NCBI RefSeq assembly: GCF_000177075.1
Contig: NZ_ADEG01000039.1
Coordinates: 160,059 to 224,058 of the forward strand
DNA: 64,000 nt
Source of the DNA: Hoylesella buccalis ATCC 35310
Lineage (GTDB): Bacteria > Bacteroidota > Bacteroidia > Bacteroidales > Bacteroidaceae
Reading direction: 5' to 3'
Position numbers and translations under genes: made by a program. Below, in pieces: positions 1-9,769 of this stretch (positions within the stretch are counted from its first letter, which is position 1; every line of letters begins with the position of its first letter). The notes beneath the pieces are model-generated. The model was not told the origin of the DNA. It ran no database searches and was given only the letters and a program-made list of their open reading frames with translations.

Positions 1-1334
1 AACCATTGTCGTTCTTCTCGTTCTTTCCCGTTGGCATCGTATGTATTGCCTTAGGTATCATAGTGCTGTTGCCGCTGAGCCGTATATTCCTTGGCAAGGA
101 CAAGAAAGAAGGAAGGCGCAGGAAGTCCAAGAGCAAGAGCATGGACGAACTGGTGTCCGAATATAAGTTGCAAAGCTATACGGAGGCTTATCGCATTGGC
201 AGTCATTCGCCACTGGTGGGAAAGACGGTAGCCCAGCTTGACCTGCGCAACAAGTATGGACTGTCGATTATCGAAATCAGGAAAGAACTAACCAATACCA
301 ATCGTATTATGCGGCAGGTTAAGCAAAATGTGCCAAAGCCATCTACCGTGCTGCGCGTTGGTAACCTGCTGTACCTTGCAGGTGACACCGACAAGATGGA
401 AGCCTTTGCTGCAGAAAATGGGTTGGCTAAGCTCGATGACAGTTCGGTTGACTTCTATGACATTGGTATGGCCGAGTTGGTATTGATGCCTAATTCACGC
501 ATCAACGGCATACGTCTCAAGGATTCGGGCATTGGCGAACAATACAACATCAATGTGGTGGGAATCCGCCGCCATGGCGATTATATGTTGAAGAACCTCT
601 CCGATCAGAAGCTATTGGCTGGTGACGTGCTGCTGGTACAAGGCTTGTGGAGCAACATCGACAAGTTGGACATGGCTGAAAGCGACTGGGTGGTGTTGGG
701 CAGGCCCATTGAACAAGCCAGCAAGGTAACGCTCAACTACAAGGCACCTGTTGCTGCGCTCATCATGTTGCTGATGGTATGCATGATGGTGTTCGACTTT
801 ATTCCCGTAGAACCGGTTACTGCTGTTATCGTGGCGGGATTGCTTATGGTGCTCACAGGTTGTTTCCGAAATGTCGAGGCGGCCTACAAAACCATCAAGT
901 GGGAGAGCATCGTACTCATCGCTGCCATGATGCCCATGTCCATTGCCTTGGAGAAGACGGGCGTTTCGACTCTTATATCCAGCTCGCTGGTCAATGCCTT
1001 CGGTAACATGGGTCCCATGGTGCTGCTGGCAGGTGTTTACTACACCACCACACTCTTAACCATGTTCATCAGCAACACCGCTACGGCCGTGCTCATGGCA
1101 CCTATCGCCATGTCGGCCGCCTCACAGGTAGGAGTAAGCCCATACGCATTCCTTTTTGCCGTGACGCTGGGCGCCAGCATGTGTTTTGCCTCGCCATTTT
1201 CCACGCCACCCAATGCGCTGGTGATGAAAGCCGGGCAATACCAGTTCATGGACTATATCAAGGTAGGCTTGCCTCTTCAGTTGCTCATCGGTTTGGTGAT
1301 GACGTTTGTGCTGCCCTTGCTGTTCCCGTTCTAA
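1..1334 (+). CDS. SLC13-type permease with TrkA-C domains, 5' end missing
   Basis: The reading frame is open from base 3, so the gene starts outside the window. The visible 442 residues hold one membrane segment (about 8-28), a basic linker, a soluble stretch of about 170 residues with the spacing of two TrkA-C/RCK-C ligand domains (about 60-230), then hydrophobic segments from about 245 to the end. The SNTATAVLMAPIA stretch and the PFSTPPNALVM loop resemble the conserved anion and Na+ binding loops of the SLC13/DASS family. These proteins import dicarboxylates, sulfate or related anions across the inner membrane; substrate cannot be told. Complete members with this layout are about 600 residues, so roughly 150-180 are missing. 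It is the only gene of its transcription unit visible here. Confidence 0.85.
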   Translation, partial: PLSFFSFFPVGIVCIALGIIVLLPLSRIFLGKDKKEGRRRKSKSKSMDELVSEYKLQSYTEAYRIGSHSPLVGKTVAQLDLRNKYGLSIIEIRKELTNTNRIMRQVKQNVPKPSTVLRVGNLLYLAGDTDKMEAFAAENGLAKLDDSSVDFYDIGMAELVLMPNSRINGIRLKDSGIGEQYNINVVGIRRHGDYMLKNLSDQKLLAGDVLLVQGLWSNIDKLDMAESDWVVLGRPIEQASKVTLNYKAPVAALIMLLMVCMMVFDFIPVEPVTAVIVAGLLMVLTGCFRNVEAAYKTIKWESIVLIAAMMPMSIALEKTGVSTLISSSLVNAFGNMGPMVLLAGVYYTTTLLTMFISNTATAVLMAPIAMSAASQVGVSPYAFLFAVTLGASMCFASPFSTPPNALVMKAGQYQFMDYIKVGLPLQLLIGLVMTFVLPLLFPF

Positions 1335-2155
1335 AGACTCTGCATGCTTTTCATGAGGCATGTTTAACCCTCATAACGCCCAATTTTATTGTTTTGACAA
1401 CAGCATGGGCAAATGGGTTTGAAAGGTTGTGTGTGGAAATCACGATGCTCAACTATGATGAATTTTCTTGACAACGAACCTCTTCATATTTGGCGTATTT
1501 CCCAACAACCTTTTCAGTCGTTGCAAATACGGCCAGCATGCGAAGGTTTTGTAAGTGGTTTTGATACAATTAGTTGCAGATATGATTGTTTCTATGCCAC
1601 TTTTTTCATGCACTTTTAAGCCAAAAGCATTGCTTTAGGGGTGCAATTATCATGCTTTTGTCCTGTTAACCCATGCCTATTGACCGCCAATAAGATGCAT
1701 TAGTGCGCATGAAAGCATTACTTTATTGGTAAAAATAGAATTTTCTGACCCACCAATCATTCGATTTGCACCCTGTTTGCCTATCATTTTTTTCTAGATG
1801 ATCAACATTGATGAGCTGTTTTAGGCCCCTTTTTCGGGTAAAATTTTCAACATTTTCTGCGTTCTGATGTGATTCATAACATTTTGCTTTGATGAATAAT
1901 GGTGTTGCATTCAGTATGACCATTGATTGTTGCGAGGTTGACTGACTATGAAAAAAATACAGCAGGTGGCTATTGGATTTGCTGACAGACTGGGCGTGCG
2001 CCTCTACATTATTCTCTTGACTGATTCACAAGAGGCTACATTTGTTGCCGTATTAGCATAGGATATTAAGGTGAGAACGACTTTTCTTGTAAATTTATAT
2101 GGATAAATAAGATTGTTTTGTAAATTTGCAAACAATCAAATTCAAATTATTTTTT
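1335..2155. other. intergenic stretch with repeat element A
   Basis: About 820 bases without a convincing gene. A short hairpin (ATGAGG at 1353-1358, CCTCAT at 1369-1374) follows the permease stop but lacks a clear T tract. The middle is a composite repeat element, entered separately. TAAATTTG at 2121-2128 fits the Bacteroidetes -7 box (TAnnTTTG) and lies suitably before the endonuclease start at 2156, but no -33 TTTG is found at the expected distance. An ATG frame of 37 codons at 1948-2061 matches nothing recognised. Confidence 0.6.
1465..1735. repeat. composite intergenic repeat element A (hairpin module plus 22-base-period array)
   Basis: Two parts. The first begins with TTCTTGACAA (1465-1474) and contains an inverted repeat, GGCGTATTT (1492-1500) facing AAATACGGCC (1525-1534), ending near GTTTTGTAAG. 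The second is a degenerate tandem array of six units, 1607-1730, built on CATGC(N)TTTT or CATTGCTTTA; the GC anchor recurs at 1610, 1632, 1654, 1675, 1697 and about 1720, a spacing of 21-23 bases. The same two parts recur near 22,650, 48,360 and 63,530, and the array alone elsewhere. Confidence 0.7.
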
Positions 2156-3706
2156 ATGCTGAAATCATCTAATCTACGACATATCTTCTTGTCAACGCTC
2201 ATGTTAGGAACTGCCACTTTGTGGGCCCAAGGTCCCAACCGCACGGGAACCTATTACGAAAGTACGAATGGAAAAACGGGTGCAGCGTTGAAGACAGCCT
2301 TTTTTCACGTCATTTCCGGTTCCATTCACGGTTCTTACGATGGTCTGTGGGCGATTTACCGTACGTCCGATCGGCGTGCTGACGGCAAACTTTACGACAT
2401 CTATTCCAACACTACCAATTATATCATTGGCAGTAGTGCGCAAGGACATCAATATTCAGGTGAAGGCGACGGCTACAACCGAGAGCACACGGTGCCTCAG
2501 AGTTGGTTCTTTAAAGCCAAGCCGATGAAGTATGACGCTCATCACATCCTGCCCTCAGATGGCTATGTGAACAATCGAAGAAGCAATTTTCCTTATGGCG
2601 AAACTAAGGGTGAGAAGTACCAGTCGAACAATGGATTCAGCAAACTTGGAACGTGTACTTTGCCAGGTTACGGTGGAACGGTGTTTGAACCCAACGATGA
2701 ATACAAGGGCGATTTGGCTCGAATTTATTTCTACATGATTACTTGTTATGAGAGTAATGTGTCAAAATGGTCGAGCGGAAGTGGAGGTGCCAACATCTTT
2801 TCGGGAAATGCCTACAAGCCGTTGGTCAAGTGGCAGATGGACATGCTACTGCGTTGGGCGAAGAAAGATCCTGTGAGTGACAAGGAGATCAATCGCAATG
2901 AGGCGGTGGCAAAAGCTCAAGGCAACAGAAATCCGTTTGTAGATTATCCGGGGTTGGAGGATTATATTTGGGGCGATTCTGTGAATGTAGCCTTTAGTTA
3001 TGATCATTACCGCAGCGGAGGTAGCGTCGTGGTGCCTGATCCTACACCCGACCCAACACCCCAACCGGGTGTGGATGGCGTGGTTTTCAATGAGTCGTTT
3101 GCATCGGGCAAGGGGATGTTCACTGTCGACAACAAGAAATTGTCAAACGGGATGACTTACGTTTGGTTCAGTTATGCGAAAGACAACGTGCAGTGTATGA
3201 AGGCATCTGCCTATGTCTATAGCGCAAACCAGGCTGCTGAAAGTTGGTTGATATCGCCTGTCATCGATTTAACTGCGTATGAAAAAGCACAAATGAGTTT
3301 TGAACAGGCTTGCAACTTTTTAAAGAGTTACAAAAATAGGGGAGGAGAATTCTTGTCTGTGATGGTTCAAGAGGTAGGACAATCGACATGGACGAAGGTG
3401 AATGTTGAGATTCCTGGACTTGAAAATTGGAAGTTTGTACAGACCAATCCCATCAATTTGAGTGCCTATGCTGGCAAGAAAATACAAGTGGCTTTCGTCT
3501 ACAAGAGTACCACTTCGTGTGCGCCAACCTGGGAAATCAGAAACTTGAAGGTGACAGGAAGTGTGCCTACGGGCATCTCCCGAGTAATTACCGATTGGAA
3601 TAAGCTGGACCCAGCGGCACCGATGTTTGATTTGTTTGGGCACCGGGTGCGCAGGAATTACAGAGGAGTGGTGATTCAACATGGCAGAAAACATCTCAAG
3701 AAATAA
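2156..3706 (+). CDS. secreted endonuclease I family nuclease with C-terminal anchor domains
   Basis: A 516-residue extracellular nuclease. From ATG 2156 it has a signal peptide ending near LWAQ; an upstream in-frame TTG at 2126 would spoil this signal. Residues about 45-280 are an endonuclease I domain (EndA/NucM type): NREHTVPQSWF and DAHHILPSDGYVNNRRSN carry the His and Asn residues of the beta-beta-alpha metal site. A proline-rich linker (PDPTPDPTPQP) leads to a choice-of-anchor-J-like beta-sandwich (about 305-475). The tail (FDLFGHRV, then RGVVIQHGRK) resembles the short C-terminal signal common on exported Prevotella proteins. Likely role: degrading extracellular DNA for nutrition or escape from DNA webs. 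It appears to be a single-gene unit. Confidence 0.88.
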   Translation: MLKSSNLRHIFLSTLMLGTATLWAQGPNRTGTYYESTNGKTGAALKTAFFHVISGSIHGSYDGLWAIYRTSDRRADGKLYDIYSNTTNYIIGSSAQGHQYSGEGDGYNREHTVPQSWFFKAKPMKYDAHHILPSDGYVNNRRSNFPYGETKGEKYQSNNGFSKLGTCTLPGYGGTVFEPNDEYKGDLARIYFYMITCYESNVSKWSSGSGGANIFSGNAYKPLVKWQMDMLLRWAKKDPVSDKEINRNEAVAKAQGNRNPFVDYPGLEDYIWGDSVNVAFSYDHYRSGGSVVVPDPTPDPTPQPGVDGVVFNESFASGKGMFTVDNKKLSNGMTYVWFSYAKDNVQCMKASAYVYSANQAAESWLISPVIDLTAYEKAQMSFEQACNFLKSYKNRGGEFLSVMVQEVGQSTWTKVNVEIPGLENWKFVQTNPINLSAYAGKKIQVAFVYKSTTSCAPTWEIRNLKVTGSVPTGISRVITDWNKLDPAAPMFDLFGHRVRRNYRGVVIQHGRKHLKK

Positions 3707-3779
3707 CGGCATTTAGTTGAGATAAATGGTGTGATACTGCTGAAAAAAATGTATATTAGCAGAAAAATTGGAGGCTTTC

Positions 3780-4286
3780 ATGAGAAATGAGTTCCTTTTA
3801 TGTAGTGTGTTTGCTCTTCTGGTGGGATGCTCATCAAGCCGTTTGACATCACAGCAGAAGGACGTGAAGTTGGCCTGGACGGCGCAAAAGGTTCACGAGG
3901 CCATTGAAAATAAAAAGATGGCAGTGGATATCAATTATGTCATTCCTTTCCGTGGGGGTATGAAACATCTGGACTACGGGTATGGCATCCGCATGTCTGG
4001 CGACACGCTTTATTCATATCTTCCCTACTATGGGCGTGCCTACAATATTCCATACGGGGGCGGAAAGGCCTTGGTGTTCGACGCTCCTATTCAAGATTAT
4101 GCTGTCAGTAGCCCTAAAAAAGGGTTGACAAAAATGGACATCTATGTAGAAAACGATGAAGATCGTTATGCGTATATGATGGAAATTTTTGATAACGGAC
4201 AGGTTAACCTGCTGGTAAGGGCGCAAAAACGTGAACAAATCTTGTTCAGAGGAAAACTCGTCATCAAGGATGAAAAGGAACAATAG
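3780..4286 (+). CDS. DUF4251 lipoprotein
   Basis: Start set at ATG 3780, giving MRNEFLLCSVFALLVGC with a lipobox Cys at 17; the in-frame TTG at 3768 adds only four residues. The 168-residue product has the features of the Bacteroidetes family DUF4251: PFRGGMKHLDYGYGIRMSGD, then SYLPYYGRAYN and a GGGKALVFDAP stretch. Function of the family is unknown; the signal puts it in a membrane facing the periplasm or surface. It lies between a secreted nuclease and a GH25 lysozyme on the same strand, but the gaps of 73 and 125 bases do not prove an operon. Confidence 0.85.
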   Translation: MRNEFLLCSVFALLVGCSSSRLTSQQKDVKLAWTAQKVHEAIENKKMAVDINYVIPFRGGMKHLDYGYGIRMSGDTLYSYLPYYGRAYNIPYGGGKALVFDAPIQDYAVSSPKKGLTKMDIYVENDEDRYAYMMEIFDNGQVNLLVRAQKREQILFRGKLVIKDEKEQ

Positions 4287-4411
4287 TAGATGCATCGCCC
4301 TTCTTGCAGCCTGCGTTGGATGGGCATGGACTGGTGGCATGGTGACAGATACCTTGTCCTATGATTTAATTTCTCTTTAAACAATCGTGTCAATCCATAG
4401 CTGTTTAAATC

Positions 4412-5257
4412 ATGACCAACCCACGCTCACATTCCTATCGGCACCACCATCATCGCCATCACCACCACGGTTCAAGGTGGAAGAGAAGACTAAAGGCCAT
4501 GGCTATTGTGGTTTCTTTTTTGTTTTTTGTGTTCTGTTCGGTGGTTATCTTTTTCCCAGAGCAGTACAGAAGTTTTCTTTCAGGTTTGCAAACTACGGCT
4601 TGGCAAAGCGGTTTGCTGCCTCATCCCCGGAGCAAATATCATTATGACGGTATCGATGTTTCGCATCATCAAGGACTTATCGATTGGCCTTTGGTGGCCA
4701 GCGACACGTGCATTCAGTTTGTATACATCAAGGCTACCGAGGGCAGTACGCACGTCGATACGTTATATCAGTACAATATACGAGAGGCTAAGCGTGCGGG
4801 ATTGTTGGTTGGGTCGTATCATTTTTTGACCTCTTCCAGTTCTATGCGTTCACAATTCAACAACTTTATCACCCAAGTTGACAGTACATCTCAGCATCTT
4901 TTGCCGATGGTTGATGTGGAATGGTCGGGGGTAAAAGGGTGGAATAAGCGTCAAATACAGGATAGTTTGACTGTTTTTGTAGGGTTGGTCAAGCAACATT
5001 ACGGTTCGTATCCGCTACTTTATGCCGACAGTCGTTTCTATAATGCCCATCTTTCGCCCCGTTTTGATAAGCTGCCCCTATTCATTGCCCATTATAGTGA
5101 TGAGGCTCCCGTGGTGAATGGCGCTCATCGGCACTATATATGGCAACGCGATCAGCATGGATGGGTGAGTGGTATCAATCGTGAAGTGGATTTGGATGCG
5201 TTTGCATCCGGCACGACAATCACCGATATCCTGCTGCCATTAAAATCGAATGAATAA
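4412..5257 (+). CDS. GH25 lysozyme-like muramidase, membrane anchored
   Basis: A 281-residue protein with a cytosolic N-terminus holding two histidine clusters (HHHHRHHHH, about 11-19), a basic stretch, one membrane segment (about 30-50), then a GH25 barrel outside the membrane (about 75-275). Family motifs are intact: YDGIDVSHHQG with the first catalytic Asp, FVYIKATEG, and MVDVEW with the DxE catalytic pair. GH25 enzymes cut the MurNAc-GlcNAc bond of peptidoglycan. Start is ATG 4412. The histidine-rich head is unusual and could bind metal ions (inference). Convergent with xthA. It fits the wider peptidoglycan theme of the window but lies 25 kb from that cluster. Confidence 0.88.
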   Translation: MTNPRSHSYRHHHHRHHHHGSRWKRRLKAMAIVVSFLFFVFCSVVIFFPEQYRSFLSGLQTTAWQSGLLPHPRSKYHYDGIDVSHHQGLIDWPLVASDTCIQFVYIKATEGSTHVDTLYQYNIREAKRAGLLVGSYHFLTSSSSMRSQFNNFITQVDSTSQHLLPMVDVEWSGVKGWNKRQIQDSLTVFVGLVKQHYGSYPLLYADSRFYNAHLSPRFDKLPLFIAHYSDEAPVVNGAHRHYIWQRDQHGWVSGINREVDLDAFASGTTITDILLPLKSNE

Positions 5258-5380
5258 TGACTTCTGGCAAGAAAATGATTTTCTAAAAGGTTAAAACCAG
5301 TCTGCCGAAGCCATTCATTGTGGTTTATGCTCGAATGGAATAATAGTATTTATCTTGATAATGATAGGAGTGGGGAGGAT

Positions 5381-6130
5381 TTATAGTAGCTCCAATTCCA
5401 CCGGACAGTGGTCGCTTCCTAAAATCTCTGTATGTATTTTGGCGTCAACGAGTCGTTCTTTGAGCCGTTCTGAAATGAGAAAATAGTCGATACGCCAGCC
5501 GGCATTCTTTTCTCTTGCGCGAAATCTGTACGACCACCACGAGTATGTTACTTGCTCAGGATAGAGATGACGAAAGGTATCTACAAAGCCATTGTTAAGC
5601 AAAATCGTCATCTTTTCACGCTCTTCGTCTGTAAAACCGGCGTTACGGCGATTGGTCTTGGGGTTCTTCAGGTCGATTTCTTCATGGGCAACGTTCAGAT
5701 CTCCGCAGATAATCACTGGTTTGATGGCATCCAACTGCATAACGTAAGCTCGGAAATCGTCTTCCCATTGCATGCGATAGTCAAGTCGGCGAAGCTCATC
5801 TTGCGAGTTGGGAACATAGACGGTGATGAGGAAAAAGTCATCCATCTCCATGGTTATCACCCGTCCTTCGTGGTCGTGTTCGTCTATTCCCAAGCCATAC
5901 GTCACGTTCAGTGGTGTATGTTTGGTGTAGATGGCGGTACCCGAATAGCCTTTCTTGTCGGCATAGTTCCAGTACGATTGATAGCCTTCGAACTGCAAGT
6001 CCAATTGGCCTGCCTGCATTTTGGTTTCTTGCAGGCAAAAAAAGTCAGCGTCCAAATGATGGAATGATGCTTCAAAATCCTTCTTCACACAGGCCCGCAG
6101 CCCGTTAACGTTCCATGAGATAAACTTCAT
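5381..6130 (-). CDS. xthA: exodeoxyribonuclease III
   Basis: A 249-residue AP endonuclease/3'-5' exonuclease of the EEP fold, cytosolic, for base-excision repair. Motifs in order: [13 protein letters not shown] with the metal-binding Asn, FFCLQETKM with the metal Glu, [18 protein letters not shown] with the catalytic Asp and Asn, and the terminal SDHCPVEL with the Asp-His pair. Length is normal for the family. It lies 159 bases downstream of folE on the same strand, so it may be the last gene of that operon or have its own promoter. Called exoA in some genomes. Confidence 0.95.
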   Translation of the reverse strand: MKFISWNVNGLRACVKKDFEASFHHLDADFFCLQETKMQAGQLDLQFEGYQSYWNYADKKGYSGTAIYTKHTPLNVTYGLGIDEHDHEGRVITMEMDDFFLITVYVPNSQDELRRLDYRMQWEDDFRAYVMQLDAIKPVIICGDLNVAHEEIDLKNPKTNRRNAGFTDEEREKMTILLNNGFVDTFRHLYPEQVTYSWWSYRFRAREKNAGWRIDYFLISERLKERLVDAKIHTEILGSDHCPVELELL

Positions 6131-6289
6131 ATACTTAGCTTAGTCGTGAATAATTGTGTTTGGCAATCCTCAAGTTGCCATCTTATGTAAACCTTGAGAA
6201 GGCCGAATTGTCGTCCAATTGCTTGTTGATAGTGAGGAAACGAATCAATGCAGTAGGACAAATGCCAAACACTATTGGTGAAAATTTAT

Positions 6290-6883
6290 TTATATTCTCT
6301 TTGATTCCCCTCGCAGAAGATTCATGAACTCCTCACGGGTTTTGGCTTGATTGAAGGCACCACTGAATGCACTGGTAGTGGTGATAGAGTTTTGTTTCTC
6401 TACTCCGCGCATCTGCATGCACATGTGTTTAGCCTCAATCACTACCATCACTCCTAAGGGTTTGAGTGCACTTTGGATGCAATCTCCAATTTGTTGCGTC
6501 AAACGTTCCTGCACTTGCAGACGGTGACTGTATATGTCAACCACGCGAGCTATTTTGCTTAATCCGGTGATGTGGCCGTTGGGGATGTAGGCTACATGCA
6601 CTTTTCCATAGAAAGGCAGCATGTGGTGCTCGCACATGGAGAAGAAATCAATGTCTTTGACGATGACCATTTGATTGTATTTCTCATCAAACAGCGCATC
6701 GAGAAGCACTTGTTTGGGGTCTTGTGCGTATCCTCTTGTCAGCACTTGCATGGCTTTTGCCACGCGCATGGGAGTCTTCTGTAGGCCTTCGCGCTGTGGG
6801 TCTTCGCCGAGAAGTGATAATATTTTTTCGTAATGTGAGGCCAGTTCGTCCAGGCCTTCACGAAATTCAGTATCTGAATTCAT
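6290..6883 (-). CDS. folE: GTP cyclohydrolase I
   Basis: A 197-residue enzyme making 7,8-dihydroneopterin triphosphate from GTP, the first step to folate and, in bacteria with queuosine, to 7-deazapurines. The zinc ligands are present: Cys and His in CEHHMLPF and the second Cys in [25 protein letters not shown] and [15 protein letters not shown] are the GTP-binding signature stretches. It sits 21 bases downstream of the SPOR-protein gene, in a minus-strand set with tpiA. folK and queA, acting in related pathways, lie elsewhere in the window at about 26-28 kb. Confidence 0.96.
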   Translation of the reverse strand: MNSDTEFREGLDELASHYEKILSLLGEDPQREGLQKTPMRVAKAMQVLTRGYAQDPKQVLLDALFDEKYNQMVIVKDIDFFSMCEHHMLPFYGKVHVAYIPNGHITGLSKIARVVDIYSHRLQVQERLTQQIGDCIQSALKPLGVMVVIEAKHMCMQMRGVEKQNSITTTSAFSGAFNQAKTREEFMNLLRGESKRI

Positions 6884-6904
6884 TTGTTTCTTCGTTCCTA
6901 TTGT

Positions 6905-7588
6905 TTAATATTGTACAGTAATTTTGCCGCGTACAATGCTGGCTTGTTTATACCCAAGACCTTTCACTTGCTTGAGAATGTGAGCCGCTTCTTCATAACT
7001 TCGATAATTACCTACGCGACAGATCCACCTTGGAGAATAGAAATGAACGTAAACTGGCTCATTAGGAAACGTCTGTTTGATGATGTCTCTGGCGGCTTCT
7101 GCTCGTTGTCTGTCGGCTCGTGAGTTGCCTCCAGCATAGACTTGCACACGGTATCCATTGATCTTATACCCCTTCCGCATCACTTTTTTGCGCAAGTCGA
7201 TGGTGGGAATCTCCATCTCATTGGTCGAAGTCTCTTCGTTTTGCAGTCGTTTATCTTCATGTCTAGCCGTGGAATCATGTTTCGTTTCAGCTCCCTCTTT
7301 AGGTTTCTGACCATTCTTCTCCGCCGGGTTTGTTGTGACTGCAGGTGTGTTTTGATTCTTTGTTACTGCAACATTCTTTACGTCTTGCGCTTTGTTATCA
7401 ATCCTGCCAGTCTGTGTTGTAGCGGTTTTCGCTTTTCCGTTAACCAATTCGTCGATATCCTTACTCTGGCTAACTTTGACAGATGCTTTTCCTGGCTCCT
7501 TCTTCTGAAGATGCTCAAGGAAAGTCTGTGCATCAGCAAATGTTACTGAACAAATGATGATGATGAATAAAGTGACGAATTTCTTCAT
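6905..7588 (-). CDS. SPOR domain protein, exported
   Basis: A 227-residue protein with a signal peptide (MKKFVTLFIIIICSVTFADA, cut before QTF), a low-complexity hydrophilic middle (about 30-140) and a C-terminal SPOR domain (about 150-225): YRVQVYAGGNSRADRQRAE, then VYVHFYSPRWICRVGNYRS and KQVKGLGYKQASIV. SPOR domains bind peptidoglycan stripped of peptides, usually at division sites. It lies between tpiA and folE; the gap to tpiA holds a hairpin, so it may be only partly cotranscribed with it. Exact role is unknown. Confidence 0.88.
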   Translation of the reverse strand: MKKFVTLFIIIICSVTFADAQTFLEHLQKKEPGKASVKVSQSKDIDELVNGKAKTATTQTGRIDNKAQDVKNVAVTKNQNTPAVTTNPAEKNGQKPKEGAETKHDSTARHEDKRLQNEETSTNEMEIPTIDLRKKVMRKGYKINGYRVQVYAGGNSRADRQRAEAARDIIKQTFPNEPVYVHFYSPRWICRVGNYRSYEEAAHILKQVKGLGYKQASIVRGKITVQY

Positions 7589-7602
7589 TTTTCTTTGGTG
7601 TT

Positions 7603-7635
7603 AATTCAAAAATGTCGAGTGAGCCAAAGGCTCAC
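7603..7635 (-). terminator. hairpin terminator downstream of tpiA
   Basis: A perfect 7-base-pair stem with a 3-base loop, GTGAGCC (7619-7625) and GGCTCAC (7629-7635). Read on the minus strand it is followed within a few bases by a short T run (complement of 7608-7612). It sits between tpiA and the SPOR-protein gene and could terminate or dampen transcription out of tpiA. Confidence 0.5.
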
Positions 7636-7674
7636 TATTGGATGGGCCTTGCCTCACTCAACATGTGTGGAGTC

Positions 7675-8436
7675 TTATTTCTTCCAAGCATCAATAATGC
7701 CCTTGAAGTCGGCACATTTGAGTGATGCGCCACCAATCAGACCGCCATCGATGTTTTCTTTAGCGAACAATTCTGGCGCATTGCTGGCTTTGCAGCTGCC
7801 TCCGTACAAGATAGTGGTGTCCTGAGCCACCTCGTTACCATACTTCTCAGCAACGATTGAACGAATATAGGCATGAATCTCTTCTGCCTGATCGGCTGTT
7901 GCAGTCTTTCCAGTACCAATAGCCCAGATGGGTTCGTAGGCGATAATGATGTTCTTGAACTCTTCTTCAGAAAGGTTAAATACAGAACCTTCGAGTTCTG
8001 CCTTCACCACTTCGTTCTGCTTGTTGGCCTCGCGCTCTTCCAAAGTCTCGCCAATGCAGAAGATAACCTTCAGCCCATTCTTCAATGCCAACTGCACTTT
8101 CTCCTTCAAGATTTCTGGAGTTTCCTTGTAATATTGACGTCTTTCAGAGTGTCCCAGAATGACATATTGTGCTCCGGTGCTCTTTACCATCTCTGCAGAA
8201 ACCTCACCTGTGTAGGCTCCTTTTTCCTTATCGGCACAGTTCTCAGCACCCAGACCCACTAAGTTTTTATCCAATACGTCTGCAACACATGCCAAGTGAA
8301 TGAACGGTGTGCAGATGATAACGCCGCAGTTGGGCTTTTCAGCTACTAATGCTTCATTGATTTCTTTTGCCAAAGCAACACCTTCTTGCAGGTTCAGATT
8401 CATCTTCCAGTTACCTGCTACGATTTTCTTTCTCAT
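7675..8436 (-). CDS. tpiA: triosephosphate isomerase
   Basis: A 253-residue glycolytic enzyme interconverting dihydroxyacetone phosphate and glyceraldehyde 3-phosphate. Catalytic residues are visible: Asn and Lys in VAGNWKMN, His in [10 protein letters not shown], Glu in [14 protein letters not shown], and the phosphate-binding GGLIGGASL near the end. Length is that of the family. The gene starts only 4 bases after the stop of the DoxX-like gene upstream, so the two are almost certainly cotranscribed. Confidence 0.97.
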   Translation of the reverse strand: MRKKIVAGNWKMNLNLQEGVALAKEINEALVAEKPNCGVIICTPFIHLACVADVLDKNLVGLGAENCADKEKGAYTGEVSAEMVKSTGAQYVILGHSERRQYYKETPEILKEKVQLALKNGLKVIFCIGETLEEREANKQNEVVKAELEGSVFNLSEEEFKNIIIAYEPIWAIGTGKTATADQAEEIHAYIRSIVAEKYGNEVAQDTTILYGGSCKASNAPELFAKENIDGGLIGGASLKCADFKGIIDAWKK

Positions 8437-8440
8437 TTTA

Positions 8441-9769
8441 CTATTCTTTTTTAAGAGTTGATTTATTATCTTTTTCTTTCTTTTGATAGCGTTCTTCTTT
8501 CTTTTTCTTGAACTTCAACCACTGGCTCCAGGCCCAAAGACGGTCGGCAATGGTCAGCAACATCAATGGCAGGATGAACCACAAGAAGATTTCTGCTATC
8601 CTGGTTGACACGCTGTTGACAGGCATTTGCCCAATCACTTCTTCGTTCAGCGGCCGTTGCATGTCCGCTTCTTTCGGCAAGTCGTTGTGGCTCCATTTCC
8701 TAATGATGGTTCCTTTTTTCAGTAAAAGCAACCCAGGATTACTTCTGATGATGGTCTTCAGCGTGGTTTCGTCAGTCATGTAGAACGGATATTCGGCACC
8801 CGTCAGATCCTGCCAACGCTTGATGTGCGGCTCGGTGCTTGACGTGAGGCAATAAAAAGGATAATTGTACGTCTGTGCATACTCGTAAATCCTGTCAATA
8901 TCGCCAAAGTTTGAGTCGTCTGCATATTCCAGATGAGGCGAGATGAGCAAGAAGGTGTAACTCGTATCGTTCAACACCTCCTGGGTGAGGTCATCTCCCT
9001 GCTGGGTTTGTATGCTGAAGTCGTGTATGGGAGGCACATACCCTTGCGCCGTCTGAACAGTCTTACTGTCCACGAAAGTCCAAGTAGAGTCTGGGTAATT
9101 GTCCAGTGTAAACTCCTTCGTCACGCCATTTTTTTTCAGCAAGAATGTTGTTTCAAACTTGGGTTGCTCTGCTCCTTCGGGAATCACCATACCCTGTTGG
9201 ATGTTGGCTCCCACGTGATAAGGCCTGAAATCGAACAGCGGCAGCTTGTACAGGCAATACAGACTGGACACGATAATGAAGAAGATGGTATAGTTGAACA
9301 CAATCCATTGGTTGGGTCTTGATATGAAACGCCACATGCGTGTCGGCCAAATGGCCAAGACAATGGCACAACCCAGTAGCACAATGTTCTTCAACAATGT
9401 CTCCGTATTGCTCAGTTTGATGGCGTCACCAAAGCACCCACAGTCGCTGATGGGATTGGCGATGGCCAACCACAGCGTCACTACTGTCATGATTGCCATG
9501 AAAACCAGCGTGATTTTCGACACCACTCGCCGCCTGATAGCCAGCAGGATGAACACGCCCAAGCAGAATTCCAAAGCTGACAAAACTACCGAAGCTCCCA
9601 ACGTCATCCAGTCGGGAATCATGCCTTGCCTTGCCAATGCTTCCAGATAGTCTTCTATCTTGTATTGTGTCCCCAGCGGGTCAATTGCCTTGACATATCC
9701 CGAAAGGATGAATGTCACCCCCAGGAGCAGGCGGCAAACGTTGGTCGATATCGTCTTGAGTTTATTCAC
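8441..9769 (-). CDS. DoxX/MauE-like membrane protein (BT_3928-type)
   Basis: About 442 residues. The N-terminal part (to about 185) has four to five membrane segments like the DoxX/MauE family, with [15 protein letters not shown] and the CGCFGD motif typical of the MauE-like branch. A periplasmic domain of about 190 residues with thioredoxin-like spacing follows, then one more membrane segment and a lysine-rich tail. The family is annotated in Bacteroides as BT_3928 family; function is unproven but a link to redox or envelope protein folding is often inferred. Two GTG starts are possible: 9784, or 9769, which overlaps the DUF1599 stop by only 8 bases and is preferred here. Between DUF1599 and tpiA, an order I recall from other Bacteroidales. 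Confidence 0.8.
   Translation of the reverse strand: MNKLKTISTNVCRLLLGVTFILSGYVKAIDPLGTQYKIEDYLEALARQGMIPDWMTLGASVVLSALEFCLGVFILLAIRRRVVSKITLVFMAIMTVVTLWLAIANPISDCGCFGDAIKLSNTETLLKNIVLLGCAIVLAIWPTRMWRFISRPNQWIVFNYTIFFIIVSSLYCLYKLPLFDFRPYHVGANIQQGMVIPEGAEQPKFETTFLLKKNGVTKEFTLDNYPDSTWTFVDSKTVQTAQGYVPPIHDFSIQTQQGDDLTQEVLNDTSYTFLLISPHLEYADDSNFGDIDRIYEYAQTYNYPFYCLTSSTEPHIKRWQDLTGAEYPFYMTDETTLKTIIRSNPGLLLLKKGTIIRKWSHNDLPKEADMQRPLNEEVIGQMPVNSVSTRIAEIFLWFILPLMLLTIADRLWAWSQWLKFKKKKEERYQKKEKDNKSTLKKE

Noticed and set aside
1181..1619. Two overlapping plus-strand frames of 96 and 68 codons
   Set aside because: They start inside the permease gene in another frame or cross the repeat module, and encode no recognisable protein.
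1948..2061. 37-codon frame beginning MKKIQQVAIGFADRL
   Set aside because: No ribosome site, no promoter at a good distance and no known family. Too short to call without conservation data.
4387..4647. 86-codon frame overlapping the start of the GH25 gene
   Set aside because: It is an out-of-frame reading of the GH25 coding region, which has strong family motifs.
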